Assembly (NCBI RefSeq): GCF_005876835.1
Contig: NZ_PPSW01000007.1
Coordinates: 372,001-436,000, forward strand
Reading direction: 5' to 3'
From: Pseudoalteromonas phenolica
Lineage (GTDB): Bacteria; Pseudomonadota; Gammaproteobacteria; Enterobacterales; Alteromonadaceae
DNA: 64,000 bases
Shown here one piece after another: positions 47,270 to 55,811 of this stretch (its first letter is position 1; every line of letters begins with the position of its first letter). Below the pieces are notes generated by a model. The model saw only the letters and a list, made by a program, of their open reading frames with translations. It did no database searches and was not told where the DNA came from. A program made the position numbers and the translations under genes.

Positions 47270-47380
47270 GAATATACCTACATTACGGCACAAAAAACGC
47301 GTTAGATCAATTACTCTATGCAATAATTTAACAAGAAAATTACTATGCCTTTGCATATGGTAGTTTAAGTCATTGAAATA

Positions 47381-47406
47381 GTTAAGCTTACACGTGTAAG
47401 CCTAAC
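47381..47406. promoter_or_regulatory. 26-base near-perfect palindrome upstream of fadE
   Basis: The core GCTTACACGTGTAAGC (47386-47401) is perfectly symmetric, and the outer GTTA and TAAC also pair, leaving one mismatched pair. It lies about 135 bases upstream of the fadE start. Its size and even symmetry resemble TetR-family operators. The regulator is unknown. Confidence 0.5.
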
Positions 47407-47649
47407 TTAGAAAATTTTTGAATATAAATATTTGAACTTACAAATTTTGGTTATTAAAACAACAAAAAAATTAAACCAAATAGGAGATAGAAACTTTATC
47501 TTAAATTTTAGTCTATAAAATCAGTCACTCCTCATTTTAAGAGCTAAAACATATAATTTTAGGTACTTATCTATTGACGTTAGATTTTCAAAAAAAGCTA
47601 GAATTGATTTCCAACATAACATGACTGTTTACTTGAACAATGGCGTTTT

Positions 47650-47673
47650 AGTATTAGACTAAAGTCTAATACT
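47650..47673. promoter_or_regulatory. 24-base perfect inverted repeat before the Cys-rich peptide gene
   Basis: AGTATTAGACT and AGTCTAATACT flank a 2-base AA centre, 20 bases upstream of the ATG at 47694. It is AT-rich with no T-run, so it could be an operator or a 5'-UTR hairpin next to the ribosome site. Confidence 0.5.
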
Positions 47674-47693
47674 TATGAAAAAAGAGGTGTCAA

Positions 47694-47927
47694 ATGTGGC
47701 TTAAATCAAAGCTTAAATTACTCACCCTTTTCATAGGCATGCTGACGGTTACTTCTGCTTTTAGTTTCATGAATGACGAGTATGTCACATGGCGAGATGC
47801 AATGGCCTGTGAGGCTAAATGCCAATTGTTTGGTTGTAAATCAGGAAATTTATTTGGTCAAAAGGATGGTCAATCACAAGCATGTAGATGTGAGGGTGAA
47901 CAAGACTATCTATTAATTTTAGATTAG
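47694..47927 (+). CDS. small secreted Cys-rich protein, 77 aa
   Basis: Unrecognised. Residues 1-24 form a signal peptide (KLKLLTLFIGMLTVTSAFS), followed by a mature part of about 53 residues with five Cys at 39, 43, 48, 64 and 66 (ACEAKCQLFGCK, then ACRCEG). The spacing suggests disulphides or metal binding in the periplasm. AAAGAGG precedes the ATG at good distance, and a strong terminator follows, so this is a complete single-gene unit. It converges on dnaJ. Confidence 0.7.
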   Translation: MWLKSKLKLLTLFIGMLTVTSAFSFMNDEYVTWRDAMACEAKCQLFGCKSGNLFGQKDGQSQACRCEGEQDYLLILD

Positions 47928-47934
47928 AAAAGAA

Positions 47935-47957
47935 AAACGGCGCTACGCGCCGTTTTT
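47935..47957. terminator. bidirectional terminator between the Cys-rich peptide gene and dnaJ
   Basis: AAACGGCGC-TAC-GCGCCGTTT flanked by A and T runs. Confidence 0.85.
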
Positions 47958-47970
47958 GGTTCAACAAATT

Positions 47971-49107
47971 TTACTTTGTTAAGTCATCGAAGAACTTCTT
48001 AACACCATCAAAGAAGCCTTGTGCTTTCGGTCTGTTTTTACCGTTGTCTGCACCCATACTCTCTTCTAACTCTTTTAACAGCTCTTTTTGTCTGTCATTT
48101 AAGTTTACTGGTGTTTCAATTACTACTTTACAAATTAGGTCTCCAACTGAGCCGCTGCGTACAGATTTTACACCTTTGCCACGCATGCGGAACATCTTAC
48201 CTGTTTGGCTTTCAGCTGGAATTTTAAGGTTAGCCCGGCCATCTAAAGTTGGTACTTCAATTTCGCCACCAATAGCTGCTGTAGTGAAACTAATAGGAAC
48301 TTCACAATACAAGTTATTGCCATCACGTGTGAAAATCGGATGTTCGCGCACAGAAACCTGGACATATAAGTCACCAGATGGCGCGCCATGCATGCCTGCT
48401 TCACCTTCACCGGTAAGGCGAATACGGTCTCCAGTATCAACGCCAGCTGGAATTTTTACTGATAACGTCTTCGTCTTTTCAACACGCCCTTGGCCATGAC
48501 AGCTATTACAAGGATCTGAAATAACAGAGCCCGTACCTTGACACGTTGGACATGTTTGCTGAACAGCAAAGAAGCCTTGGCGCATTTGCACTTGACCCGC
48601 ACCATGACAAGTAGGACAAGTCTTAGGTTTAGAGCCCGCTTTAGCACCACTTCCGTCACATGGTTCACAACTTACCCAAGTTGGCACCTTGATTTCAACT
48701 TCTTTACCACGAACAGCCTCTTCAAGGCTAAGTTCCATATTGTAACGAAGGTCTGAACCACGTTGTTGACGTGATTGACGACGACCGCCGCCACCAAAAA
48801 TATCACCGAATACGTCACCGAAAATATCACCAAAGTCACCATGGCCTCCGCCAAAGCCACCATGGCCGCCACCACCATTTTGATCAAACGCTGCGTGGCC
48901 GTATTGGTCATACATCTGACGTTTTTGACTGTCTGTGAGTACTTCGTACGCTTCTTTTACTTCTTTAAACTTGGCTTCTAAATCCGCATCACCCTCAGTT
49001 CTATCTGGGTGATACTTCATTGCTAAGCGTTTATAAGCTTTTTTTATGTCACGTTCACTGGCGTCTTTTGCAACACCTAACACTTCATAATAATCACGTT
49101 TAGACAT
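47971..49107 (-). CDS. dnaJ: molecular chaperone DnaJ (Hsp40)
   Basis: A 378-residue type I Hsp40. It has a J-domain with the HPD triad in [11 protein letters not shown], a Gly/Phe-rich linker, and a zinc-finger domain with four CxxCxGxG-type repeats ([32 protein letters not shown]), then the substrate-binding C-domains. It stimulates DnaK ATPase and delivers unfolded clients. It lies 106 bases after dnaK on the same strand, with an intervening hairpin. Confidence 0.97.
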   Translation of the reverse strand: MSKRDYYEVLGVAKDASERDIKKAYKRLAMKYHPDRTEGDADLEAKFKEVKEAYEVLTDSQKRQMYDQYGHAAFDQNGGGGHGGFGGGHGDFGDIFGDVFGDIFGGGGRRQSRQQRGSDLRYNMELSLEEAVRGKEVEIKVPTWVSCEPCDGSGAKAGSKPKTCPTCHGAGQVQMRQGFFAVQQTCPTCQGTGSVISDPCNSCHGQGRVEKTKTLSVKIPAGVDTGDRIRLTGEGEAGMHGAPSGDLYVQVSVREHPIFTRDGNNLYCEVPISFTTAAIGGEIEVPTLDGRANLKIPAESQTGKMFRMRGKGVKSVRSGSVGDLICKVVIETPVNLNDRQKELLKELEESMGADNGKNRPKAQGFFDGVKKFFDDLTK

Positions 49108-49176
49108 AGTTTTGTTACTCAGTTAAGGGTAGTTTTAACTACCAGAACATTTATTATTACAGATTTTGAATAGACT

Positions 49177-49201
49177 AAGGGCGCATTTTAAATGCGCCCT
49201 T
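49177..49201. repeat. hairpin between dnaK and dnaJ
   Basis: AAGGGCGCATTT-T-AAATGCGCCCTT is a 12-bp near-continuous stem 13 bases past the dnaK stop. No T-run follows on the minus strand, so a processing or stability element, or partial terminator, fits better than a full stop. Confidence 0.6.
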
Positions 49202-49213
49202 GAAGTTCAACAA

Positions 49214-51142
49214 TTACTTGTTGTCTTTTACTTCTTCAAACTCTGCATCAACTACGTCGTCATCTTGTTTAGCTGAACCTTGCGGCTGTGCACCCGCGTC
49301 AGCGCCTTGTGCTTGTTGCGCCTGTGCATTTGCTTGAGCAATCTCCATAAGCTTCTGAGATTTCTCTGCTAGCGCTTGAACTTTAGCATCGATTTCTTCT
49401 TTGCTTTCGCCTTTAATTGCAGTTTCTAGTTCAGAAAGTGCGGCTTCGATTGCAGTTTTGTCTTCTGCTGGTAATGCGTCACCTGCTTCTTCGATTTGCT
49501 TACGAGTACCGTGAACCATTGCATCAGCTTGGTTACGTGAAGCAACAAGTTCTTCGAACTTCTTATCTTCTTCAGCATTCGCTTCAGCATCACGAACCAT
49601 TTGCTCAATCTCATCGTCGTTTAGACCAGATGAAGCTTGGATAGTGATCTTTTGCTCTTTACCAGTGTCTTTATCTTTCGCTGATACATGTAAGATACCA
49701 TCAGCATCAACGTCAAAAGTAACTTCAATCTGTGGAACACCACGCTGCGCAGGACGAATACCTTCAAGGTTGAATTGACCAAGAGACTTGTTGTCACTTG
49801 AACGCTTACGCTCACCCTGTAACACATGAATTGTTACTGCAGATTGGTTGTCTTCTGCAGTTGAGAACGTTTGCGACTTCTTAGTAGGAATAGTCGTGTT
49901 CTTCTCAATTAGTGCAGTCATTACCTGACCCATAGTCTCAATACCAAGTGATAAAGGACAAACGTCTAGTAGTAATACATCTTTTACGTCACCCGCTAAT
50001 ACACCACCTTGAACTGCAGCACCTACAGCAACCGCTTCATCAGGGTTTACGTCTTTACGAGGCTCTTTACCGAAGAATTCAGTTACTGTCTTCTGAACTA
50101 ATGGCATACGTGTTTGACCACCAACAAGGATGATGTCGTTTACGTCGCTAACAGAAAGATCTGCATCAGCAAGTGCACGCTTTAATGGCTCAATTGATTG
50201 AGTTACTAAATCTTCTACTAAAGACTCAAGCTTAGCGCGAGTTAGTTTTACGTTCATGTGCTTAGGACCAGTCGCGTTTGCTGTCACATAAGGTAAGTTA
50301 ACTTCAGTTTGCTGTGCACTTGAAAGTTCAATCTTCGCTTTTTCTGCAGCTTCTTTAACACGCTGCATTGCAAGCGGGTCATTCTTAAGGTCAATACCTT
50401 GATCTTTTTGGAATTCAGCTACTAGGTAGTTAATAACACGGTTATCGAAGTCTTCACCACCTAAGTGCGTGTCACCATTTGTAGCAAGTACTTCAAACGT
50501 GTGCTCGCCATCTACTTCATCGATTTCAATGATTGAGATATCGAATGTACCACCACCAAGGTCATAAACAGCAACAACATTGTCGCCTTGTTTTTTGTCC
50601 ATACCGTATGCAAGTGCTGCAGCAGTTGGCTCATTGATGATACGCTTAACTTCAAGACCCGCGATACGGCCAGCATCTTTTGTCGCTTGACGCTGAGAAT
50701 CGTTGAAATAAGCTGGTACTGTGATTACAGCTTCAGTTACTTCTTCACCTAAGAAGTCTTCCGCTGTCTTTTTCATTTTCTTAAGCACTTCAGCTGAAAT
50801 CTGAGGTGCAGCACGTTTTTCACCACGTACTTCTACCCATGCATCACCATTGTCTGCTTTAGTAATAGTGAAAGGCATGATGCCAATGTCACGTTGTACT
50901 TCTTCGTCTTCAAAGCGACGACCAATTAAACGCTTGATTGCAAATAGTGTGTTTTTAGGGTTTGTAACCGCTTGGCGTTTAGCTGGCTGACCTACTAATG
51001 TTTCACCTTCTTCAGTGAAAGCAATGATTGACGGGGTTGTACGATCACCCTCAGCATTTTCAATAACGCGTGCGCTATCACCATCTAGTACTGCAACACA
51101 AGAGTTAGTAGTACCTAAATCGATTCCAATAATTTTACCCAT
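49214..51142 (-). CDS. dnaK: molecular chaperone DnaK (Hsp70)
   Basis: A 642-residue Hsp70. The ATPase domain carries [32 protein letters not shown] and [13 protein letters not shown]. The substrate-binding domain follows from about residue 390, with a helical lid and an acidic C-terminus ending in the EEVKD-type motif. It is the first gene of the dnaK-dnaJ operon, behind a sigma32 promoter; grpE is not adjacent. Confidence 0.98.
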   Translation of the reverse strand: MGKIIGIDLGTTNSCVAVLDGDSARVIENAEGDRTTPSIIAFTEEGETLVGQPAKRQAVTNPKNTLFAIKRLIGRRFEDEEVQRDIGIMPFTITKADNGDAWVEVRGEKRAAPQISAEVLKKMKKTAEDFLGEEVTEAVITVPAYFNDSQRQATKDAGRIAGLEVKRIINEPTAAALAYGMDKKQGDNVVAVYDLGGGTFDISIIEIDEVDGEHTFEVLATNGDTHLGGEDFDNRVINYLVAEFQKDQGIDLKNDPLAMQRVKEAAEKAKIELSSAQQTEVNLPYVTANATGPKHMNVKLTRAKLESLVEDLVTQSIEPLKRALADADLSVSDVNDIILVGGQTRMPLVQKTVTEFFGKEPRKDVNPDEAVAVGAAVQGGVLAGDVKDVLLLDVCPLSLGIETMGQVMTALIEKNTTIPTKKSQTFSTAEDNQSAVTIHVLQGERKRSSDNKSLGQFNLEGIRPAQRGVPQIEVTFDVDADGILHVSAKDKDTGKEQKITIQASSGLNDDEIEQMVRDAEANAEEDKKFEELVASRNQADAMVHGTRKQIEEAGDALPAEDKTAIEAALSELETAIKGESKEEIDAKVQALAEKSQKLMEIAQANAQAQQAQGADAGAQPQGSAKQDDDVVDAEFEEVKDNK

Positions 51143-51188
51143 GAATCTTCTCCGACTTCAAAATTCGTTGTTCGTTTCGATGACTAGT

Positions 51189-51216
51189 AAATAGGGGCAG
51201 TGTTTTTGAATTCAAG
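51189..51216 (-). promoter_or_regulatory. sigma32 heat-shock promoter of dnaKJ
   Basis: On the minus strand CTTGAA (51216-51211), a 13-base spacer and CCCCTATTT (51197-51189) match the sigma32 consensus CTTGAA-N13/14-CCCCATNT with one change. Transcription would begin near 51181, about 40 bases before dnaK. Confidence 0.8.
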
Positions 51217-51378
51217 CGTAAAAATAAAAAAAAATGCATTTTTTTGAAATTATTTTTCTTTTGCCTGTTTTGTAGGCACTTTTTCTTCTTTAAATACCAA
51301 ATAACGCAATTACCTTGCTTTGTTTATTGCTGTAAATCAAACTCAGTAGATACTTAAATAGAATAAAACTTGCTATAT

Positions 51379-52587
51379 ATGATCCTCGCCTGCAAACATT
51401 GTGACTCATTAGTTCGTGTGTCTTCACTTGGAGAACATCAGCGTGCAATTTGTCCTTGTTGTAAAAATGAGATAGTCAGTTATCAAGCTAATCAACAACA
51501 ATGGTTGATTGCATTCAGCCTTACCAGTTTATTATTCCTGTTTTCTAGTCTTTATCCCTCTTTTGTAAGCTTCAGCCAACATGGACTAGTTCAAGATATA
51601 AGTTTATGGCAGGCCTTTAGTTTGCTCGCAGATAAATATAGTGTCGTTCTTTCTGGTATTTTCGTGTTCAGTACATTTTTAATCCCACTGTTTGTATGCT
51701 TACTTGTACTATTAACTAATAGCCATTATTGGCAAGACCTTAATCCTCATAATGCACGATACCTAGCACGTTTACTCAATAAGACAAAAACGCTTAATCT
51801 CGCCGATATATTCCTAGTAGCCGTTTTAGTCAGTGTTTTTAAATTAATGTCACTCGCTGATATTGGGTTTGGTCTTGGCTTTTGGGCTTATATTTTATTT
51901 GTAGTGTGTTTTATAGAGACGTTGTCTCTTATAAATGAAACTGAATTATGGGAGAGGCAGCAGATGCTGTTTCAACCCGCACTGCTTCATGATGGTAAAA
52001 GCGCGAGAGCACAAGCGCTCAAACAATGTTTAACTTGCTCTCAGCTTACCAGAGAAACCCATTGCCCGCGGTGTTATACTAAAACTTATTTCAGAAAGCC
52101 AAACTCAGCGCAAAGAGCAATTGTTTGGATGTTAACTGCAACGGTCTTTTTAATCCCAGCAAACCTGCTGCCCATTATGAATACCGTTAACCTAGGCAAT
52201 GAAACACCGGCTACCATTTTCTCTGGCGTAGTTGTTATGTGGCAATCAGGCTCCTACCCAGTCGCTATACTAATATTCTTAGCCAGTGTTTGTATTCCGA
52301 TTATTAAAGCTGTGGCATTGTTCTACTTAATAATACAATCGAGAAAGTGTACCGACCCGAAACGAGCAAGCACAATTTATCGTTGGTTGGAAATAATGGG
52401 TAAATGGTCAATGATTGATGTTTTCGTCGTGATTATTTTGGTTTCTTTGGTACAACTTGGTACTGTGCTCAGTGTTGAACCACAGATTGGTATCGTATTT
52501 TTTACTATCATGGTGTTATGTCAGATCGTTGCCGTGAATAGTTTTGACCCTCGGATCTTATGGGACAAGTTTCACAATCATGAATGA
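51379..52587 (+). CDS. pqiA: paraquat-inducible protein A (inner-membrane PqiA)
   Basis: A 402-residue inner-membrane protein of the PqiA/YebS family, with two zinc-ribbon-like modules (CKHCDSLV with CPCC near the N-terminus; CLTCSQLTRETHCPRC in the middle), each followed by four TM segments. It works with PqiB and PqiC in an envelope lipid-transport bridge. ATG 51379 is preferred over TTG 51370. The end overlaps pqiB by eight bases. Confidence 0.92.
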   Translation: MILACKHCDSLVRVSSLGEHQRAICPCCKNEIVSYQANQQQWLIAFSLTSLLFLFSSLYPSFVSFSQHGLVQDISLWQAFSLLADKYSVVLSGIFVFSTFLIPLFVCLLVLLTNSHYWQDLNPHNARYLARLLNKTKTLNLADIFLVAVLVSVFKLMSLADIGFGLGFWAYILFVVCFIETLSLINETELWERQQMLFQPALLHDGKSARAQALKQCLTCSQLTRETHCPRCYTKTYFRKPNSAQRAIVWMLTATVFLIPANLLPIMNTVNLGNETPATIFSGVVVMWQSGSYPVAILIFLASVCIPIIKAVALFYLIIQSRKCTDPKRASTIYRWLEIMGKWSMIDVFVVIILVSLVQLGTVLSVEPQIGIVFFTIMVLCQIVAVNSFDPRILWDKFHNHE

Positions 52588-54238
52588 ACATGCTTATATT
52601 GAGTCAAAACCAAAATTTACTGTGATTTGGATTATTCCAATCATCGCACTGCTGATAACAGCTTGGATGTTATTTAAATACCAAGCAGATCAAGGTCATA
52701 CAATTTATGTGAAAATGACTACTGCAGATGGGATCACAGCAGGTAAAACAGAAGTTAAAGTAAGAAATGTTAAGGTCGGTTTAGTCAAAGGACTTGAATT
52801 GGATCTATCTCAAAATGGTGTGTTAGCTAAAGTACAAATCGACAATCAATATGGTGACTTACTGACTGAAGATGCCAAATTCTGGGTTGTTAAACCACGC
52901 ATAGACCAATCAGGCATATCAGGTATGAACACCTTACTCTCAGGGGCTTATTTAGAGTTAGAGCCAGGACAAAGCCAGAGCCTGTCATATTTATTCACTC
53001 TACAAGATGAACCTGCTTTAATAAGTAATGATATAGAAGGTAAGAGATTCAAATTAACCGCGAGCTCAGCAGAAGTTCTTGATGTTGGAACTTCTATCTA
53101 TTTTAGAGGCTACCGAATAGGTCAGATTGAATCCGGTCGATTTGATGTTGATACCTTGTCTATGCATTACGGCATCTTTGTCTTTTCTCCATATGATAAA
53201 CTGATCACTAACAACACTATTTTCTGGGTTAGTTCAGGCGTTGATTTCAGCCTCAATACATCCGGCGTACAATTTTCAACTGGAAGTTTATCAAAGTTAA
53301 TCAAAGGCGGTATATCTGTTGATTACCCTCCAGAACAAAAGCCTAATGATATTGCAGTCGCGAATAAAACTTATGCTTTGCATAAAAACTATTCTCAAGC
53401 ACTAGAAAAACGCTTTGATGATTTCGACTTTTATATTGTCGAATTTGAACAGTCAATTCGTGGTCTGAATGCAGGTGCACCTGTGGAATACAGGGGAATG
53501 AGGATTGGCACTGTTGAACAAGCACCGGCCCAAATAGAGAAAGATGGAGAACCCATATACTTTGAGCAAGACAATACACAAGTGCCGGTTCTGATAAAAA
53601 TTGAATATGGCAGAATTTATAAAAATGAGCAGTTAGCAAAACAATATTGGCAACAAAATATAGACAAATGGATTAATTCTGGATTAAGAGCATCACTAAA
53701 AAGTGGCAATTTGTTAACCGGTGCGGTATATATAGATTTTGATTTTTATAATAATGCTAATGAGATGAGTTATGTCACTAAAACTGACATATACCCTGTT
53801 CTTCCAAGCATATCGAGTGGTTTTACTGCTTTATCGGAACAAATGACAGCCTTAGTTAACAAATTAAATAAGCTGCCATTCGAACAAACCACCAACACAT
53901 TAAACAATACATTAGTGGCATACCAATCTCTTGCCGAAGAATTAAAGGTAATGATCCACGAACTAAATAACAACGAGACTGCAGATAAAGTGGCTAAAAA
54001 TTTAACACAATTAGAGACAACACTTACTCAACTAACTAGTAGCTTGAAACAATTTGAATCCACATTATCTAGCTACCAACAAGAGTCTGGAGTTGTTGAT
54101 CAGTTAACAAATACATTACAAGAGCTAGAAAATTTATCAAATACACTTAAACCTCTTTCCAAGGGGTTAAATGAGCAACCAACTATGCTGATATTTGATA
54201 AAAACATTCCAAATGACCCAATTCCAGAGAAGCGATAA
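52580..54238 (+). CDS. pqiB: MCE-domain lipid transport protein PqiB
   Basis: A 552-residue protein with one N-terminal TM (residues about 14-32) and three MCE domains in the periplasm (first: GHTIYVKMTTADGITAGKTEV; third: FEQSIRGLNAGAPVEYRGMRIG), then a coiled-coil C-terminus rich in Leu, Thr and Asn (about 415-530). PqiB hexamers form a tunnel through the periplasm for phospholipids. ATG 52580 lies inside the end of pqiA. The stop overlaps the pqiC start by one base. Confidence 0.93.
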   Translation: MNEHAYIESKPKFTVIWIIPIIALLITAWMLFKYQADQGHTIYVKMTTADGITAGKTEVKVRNVKVGLVKGLELDLSQNGVLAKVQIDNQYGDLLTEDAKFWVVKPRIDQSGISGMNTLLSGAYLELEPGQSQSLSYLFTLQDEPALISNDIEGKRFKLTASSAEVLDVGTSIYFRGYRIGQIESGRFDVDTLSMHYGIFVFSPYDKLITNNTIFWVSSGVDFSLNTSGVQFSTGSLSKLIKGGISVDYPPEQKPNDIAVANKTYALHKNYSQALEKRFDDFDFYIVEFEQSIRGLNAGAPVEYRGMRIGTVEQAPAQIEKDGEPIYFEQDNTQVPVLIKIEYGRIYKNEQLAKQYWQQNIDKWINSGLRASLKSGNLLTGAVYIDFDFYNNANEMSYVTKTDIYPVLPSISSGFTALSEQMTALVNKLNKLPFEQTTNTLNNTLVAYQSLAEELKVMIHELNNNETADKVAKNLTQLETTLTQLTSSLKQFESTLSSYQQESGVVDQLTNTLQELENLSNTLKPLSKGLNEQPTMLIFDKNIPNDPIPEKR

Positions 54239-54834
54239 TGCGTAATTTAACTATTCTATTGGTACTACTGACGTTAACAGCTTGCTCGTCAGGCCCGAAC
54301 ATTCAGTTAAAATATTATGACTTTGCGTATCAGCTAGAAGATGGATTAACGAGTTCTGATCTGACGAAAGCTAAATATCTACATATCAATCAAGTAAAGA
54401 TCCAAGGCGTTGCAGATCAACAGCCTCTTATACAGATACTAAGAGACAACTCAGTCAATATTGCCAACTATCACTTTTGGTCTCAGCATCCAAAATATAC
54501 TTTGACCGACTCCTTGACACGTGGCTTAGTCAAGAAAACGTCAGCTTACACTGTAATTCCTGCCGGAAAAACAACGCCTCAAGATGGTGAGTTTATGCTC
54601 CAAGTGAAAGTAACGAAACTTGCTGGCCACTATGAGTTTGGTTCATTGATTGAAGGCCAGTGGTTTATTTATCAGTCTAATGCTGATGGAAAGAAATTAT
54701 TAAATTCTGAGTTATTCTCAATTTCAACCCCACTAGAAAATTCAGGATTTGATGCGCTCATCAAAGCACATCAATTTAGCTGGGAAAAGCTTACTGATAA
54801 AATATCTGAAATCATTCTATCGAAATCTATTTAA
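54238..54834 (+). CDS. pqiC: PqiC-type outer-membrane lipoprotein
   Basis: A 198-residue ABC-type-auxiliary (DUF330) lipoprotein with lipobox LTAC (Cys16). YYDFAYQ at the mature N-terminus and the central VKIQGVADQQPLIQILRD are family features. It docks the PqiB tunnel at the outer membrane. ATG overlaps the pqiB stop (TAATG), giving a fully coupled pqiABC operon. Confidence 0.9.
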   Translation: MRNLTILLVLLTLTACSSGPNIQLKYYDFAYQLEDGLTSSDLTKAKYLHINQVKIQGVADQQPLIQILRDNSVNIANYHFWSQHPKYTLTDSLTRGLVKKTSAYTVIPAGKTTPQDGEFMLQVKVTKLAGHYEFGSLIEGQWFIYQSNADGKKLLNSELFSISTPLENSGFDALIKAHQFSWEKLTDKISEIILSKSI

Positions 54835-55345
54835 GTGTAAGTTGATACAGATTACTCACACCCTGTTCTTCGTTTAAAATAACTTGTGTTTCAAAGTTGA
54901 ACTTACATTTTTTTAGTAAGTTTGTGCTTGCCCTGTTTTCAGGATCAGTGAGTGCACAGAGATATTTAAGTCCTAGCGTATTGAGCGAGTAATCAATGAC
55001 ACATCTTGCCGCTTCGAGCGCATAACCAAAGCCAGTAAACTGATCTAAAAACGCATAACCAATATCTGGGTAATGTAATGCTGGTCTTTTGTATAAGCCA
55101 CATACACCAATTTGCCTGAAATCTTTATCGTTGCTTTTAAGACACACAATATAAGGTGAAAAAGTATCTAACTTATAAGGTGTTAAAAAAGCGGTTTCAA
55201 TGTAATGTTCTGCATCTTTATGAGTTTTAATGCTTTTATCAGCTATATTCTTTTTAAAACTATCTTGATTCAATAATTTAAAAATAAAACCGGCATCATT
55301 TAAAGTTGCCTCTCTTAGCAATAATCTTTCTGTATTCAATTTCAC
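54827..55345 (-). CDS. GNAT-family N-acetyltransferase (RimJ/RimL type)
   Basis: A 172-residue acetyltransferase: TERLLLREATLNDAGFIFKLL at the N-terminus, DQFTGFGYALEAARCVIDY for the acetyl-CoA loop, and LCALTDPENRASTNLLKKCKF near the end are the RimJ/RimL pattern. Substrate unknown. It converges on pqiC with an eight-base overlap of the gene ends. Confidence 0.88.
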   Translation of the reverse strand: MKLNTERLLLREATLNDAGFIFKLLNQDSFKKNIADKSIKTHKDAEHYIETAFLTPYKLDTFSPYIVCLKSNDKDFRQIGVCGLYKRPALHYPDIGYAFLDQFTGFGYALEAARCVIDYSLNTLGLKYLCALTDPENRASTNLLKKCKFNFETQVILNEEQGVSNLYQLTLK

Positions 55346-55563
55346 GATAAAACCCTATTCCTTTACTCTTGGATATGCCAAATCAAAACTGTATACAATC
55401 TACAGCAAATACTATTAGTTAAACAACTAATTATCTAATGTAGATAGTATTTCTTAAAACTACCGGTTATTAAAATTAACCTTTCTGTAACGTTTTGTTC
55501 TTTTATTTTAATCTGAGTTTGATAGGATGCAGTGGCTATAAAAACAACAGAACAGGTTAAGTA

Positions 55564-55743
55564 ATGAATACTGAATCACCTATTTGTGATTTCGGCCTTC
55601 ATCAAGGCGAGAAATACACTAGTTTGCCTGCAAGCTTTTTAAACTGGATGGTTGAAATTGACCATGAGAAATGTGCATTTGCAAAACAAGAATTGCTAAG
55701 AAGAGAAACTGCTGCGCTTAAAAGTTGCTCAAAAAGAAATTAG
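55564..55743 (+). CDS. DUF3820-like small protein, 59 aa
   Basis: A short ORF (ATG 55564, TAG 55741) with AGG upstream. The translation has CDFGLHQGEKYTSLPASFLNWM, the FGxHxGxxxxxLPxxxLxW pattern of DUF3820 proteins and the C-terminus of some exonucleases; the second half is helical and basic. It is probably a cytoplasmic nucleic-acid-related protein, function unproven. It is below the usual 60-residue cut-off. Confidence 0.7.
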   Translation: MNTESPICDFGLHQGEKYTSLPASFLNWMVEIDHEKCAFAKQELLRRETAALKSCSKRN

Positions 55744-55811
55744 TGCCCACCTGTAGCGCTTTAGAGCATATAGTTTAAACTAAGCGCGTAATTACTTCAC
55801 ACGGGTTTATT

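Larger units (their letters stand above)
47249..47693. other. 445-base intergenic region between fadE and the Cys-rich peptide gene
   Basis: An AT-rich region holding the FadR-like site, a 26-base near-palindrome (47381-47406) and a 24-base palindrome (47650-47673). I see no ORF with a credible ribosome site besides a 13-codon frame at 47621 that I reject. Both flanking genes must have their promoters here. Confidence 0.7.

Noticed and set aside
47249..47356. 36-codon N-terminal extension of fadE
   Set aside because: No conserved sequence, no ribosome site, and the region contains the FadR-like operator.
47621..47662. 13-codon ORF before the Cys-rich peptide gene, possible leader
   Set aside because: No ribosome site and no biased composition; it merely runs into the palindrome.
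48044..48499. 151-codon open frame on the plus strand inside dnaJ
   Set aside because: Antisense shadow of dnaJ codon bias; no homology or ribosome site. The same applies to other opposite-strand frames within dnaK, glgP, rhlE and the TonB receptor.
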